Source of the DNA: Bacteroidota bacterium
GTDB taxonomy: Bacteria > Bacteroidota > Bacteroidia > Flavobacteriales > Schleiferiaceae
Reading direction: 5' to 3'
NCBI GenBank assembly: GCA_005786915.1
Contig: SYCM01000084.1
Location: 1 to 15,743 of the forward strand
DNA: 15,743 nt
Below the pieces are notes generated by a model that worked only from the letters and a program-made list of their open reading frames with translations, was not told the DNA's origin and did no database searches. Positions 15,542 through 15,743 of this stretch are shown here, in pieces; within the stretch, counting starts at the first letter, position 1, and every line of letters begins with the position of its first letter. Made by a program: the position numbers and the translations under genes.

Positions 15542-15606
15542 TTGCTCGTAGCTAGTTGCCAGCAGCTAGTTGCTGGTAGCTGGTTACTGGTTGCTCGTTA
15601 CCGGTA
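15523..15606 (+). repeat. 12-unit degenerate heptamer tandem array (RCTNGTW)
   Basis: Twelve uninterrupted 7-bp units. Position 2 is C and position 5 is G in all twelve; position 1 is G (8) or A (4); position 3 is T in ten; position 4 is A (6), G (4) or C (2); position 6 is T in ten; position 7 is A (6) or T (6). It contains two good inverted repeats: 15526-15534 with 15538-15546 (9 bp, 3-nt spacer) and 15559-15564 with 15571-15576 (6 bp). The aroQ stop (15539-15541) and the stop of the convergent gene (15598-15600) are both inside it. Confidence 0.93.
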
Positions 15607-15743
15607 CGGCCGCCCCAGCAGGGCCGACCCAAAGCCTACGGCGTAGCCGGCAAACATTACAGCCGTGGCGGCGACGCTGCGCAGACCGACTCCGAGGGAG
15701 CGGTTTTGGATGCTGCTGAGCACCAAAACGGCGATAAAGTAGC
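15598..15743 (-). CDS. Partial C-terminus of a membrane protein, probably family 2 glycosyltransferase
   Basis: Only the last 47 codons are in the window; the gene continues beyond the right edge. The visible peptide starts YFIAVLVLSS, continues IQNRSLGVGLRSVAATAVMF, then AGYAVGFGSALLGRPYR and the stop TAA at 15598-15600. It has one hydrophobic segment up to S-S-I-Q and another in AATAVMFAGYAVGFGSALL. A short basic loop between two C-terminal helices and a GY-x-x-GF pattern resemble the tail of Bacteroidota membrane-anchored family 2 glycosyltransferases. That identity is recalled from family pattern and rests on a short stretch. Its last codons and stop are inside the heptamer array, convergent with aroQ with 56 bp between stops. 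Confidence 0.6.
   Translation of the reverse strand, partial: YFIAVLVLSSIQNRSLGVGLRSVAATAVMFAGYAVGFGSALLGRPYR

Noticed and set aside
15523..15606. Heptamer array as a CRISPR array or dif/att site
   Set aside because: The 7-bp units have no spacers and no 11-6-11 recombinase-arm arrangement; the periodicity is tandem and degenerate.

Overview
The window looks like chromosomal DNA from a GC-rich member of the Bacteroidota. Three observations point there. First, the gene content is typical of that phylum: two TonB-dependent receptors with an N-terminal carboxypeptidase-regulatory-like domain, a DUF4249 lipoprotein, a DUF5916 protein and a GWxTD protein. Second, most transcription units start just after a box close to TAnnTTTG, the -7 element of Bacteroidota promoters. 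Third, clear Shine-Dalgarno sequences are absent. Genus cannot be named from the sequence alone. Gene packing is very tight and no gene-free stretch exceeds 300 bases; the longest (11471-11688) holds a tRNA gene and its terminator.

Layout. 5-3233 (minus): an outer-membrane operon of a TonB-dependent receptor followed by a DUF4249 lipoprotein. 3320-7999 (plus): a second TonB-dependent receptor, then a DUF5916 protein with a CBM9-like N-terminus. 8062-9530 (plus): a translationally coupled pair, a FrnE-like DsbA-family oxidoreductase and a YgiD-like extradiol dioxygenase. 9558-11470 (plus): a second coupled pair, an AHSA1/SRPBCC protein and a GT-C-like multipass membrane protein. 11530-11662 (minus): tRNA-Ser(GGA) with a strong intrinsic terminator. 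11689-14162 (plus): a GWxTD protein coupled to a family 2 glycosyltransferase. 14159-15058 (minus): a complete XerD-type tyrosine recombinase, divergent from aroQ (15104-15541, plus). 15598-15743 (minus): the C-terminal end of a membrane protein, probably a family 2 glycosyltransferase.

The most unusual signal is a degenerate 7-bp tandem repeat (consensus RCTNGTW). It forms a 12-unit array at 15523-15606 and a shorter one at 7999-8026. Both arrays run through gene 3' ends and supply stop codons: DUF5916 in one, and aroQ plus the convergent partial gene in the other. The second theme is promoter geometry: in several transcription units the -7 box ends 4-5 nt before the start codon, and 4 nt before the mature tRNA 5' end, which predicts leaderless mRNAs. 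No CRISPR array, insertion sequence, phage module or recognisable defence locus was seen.
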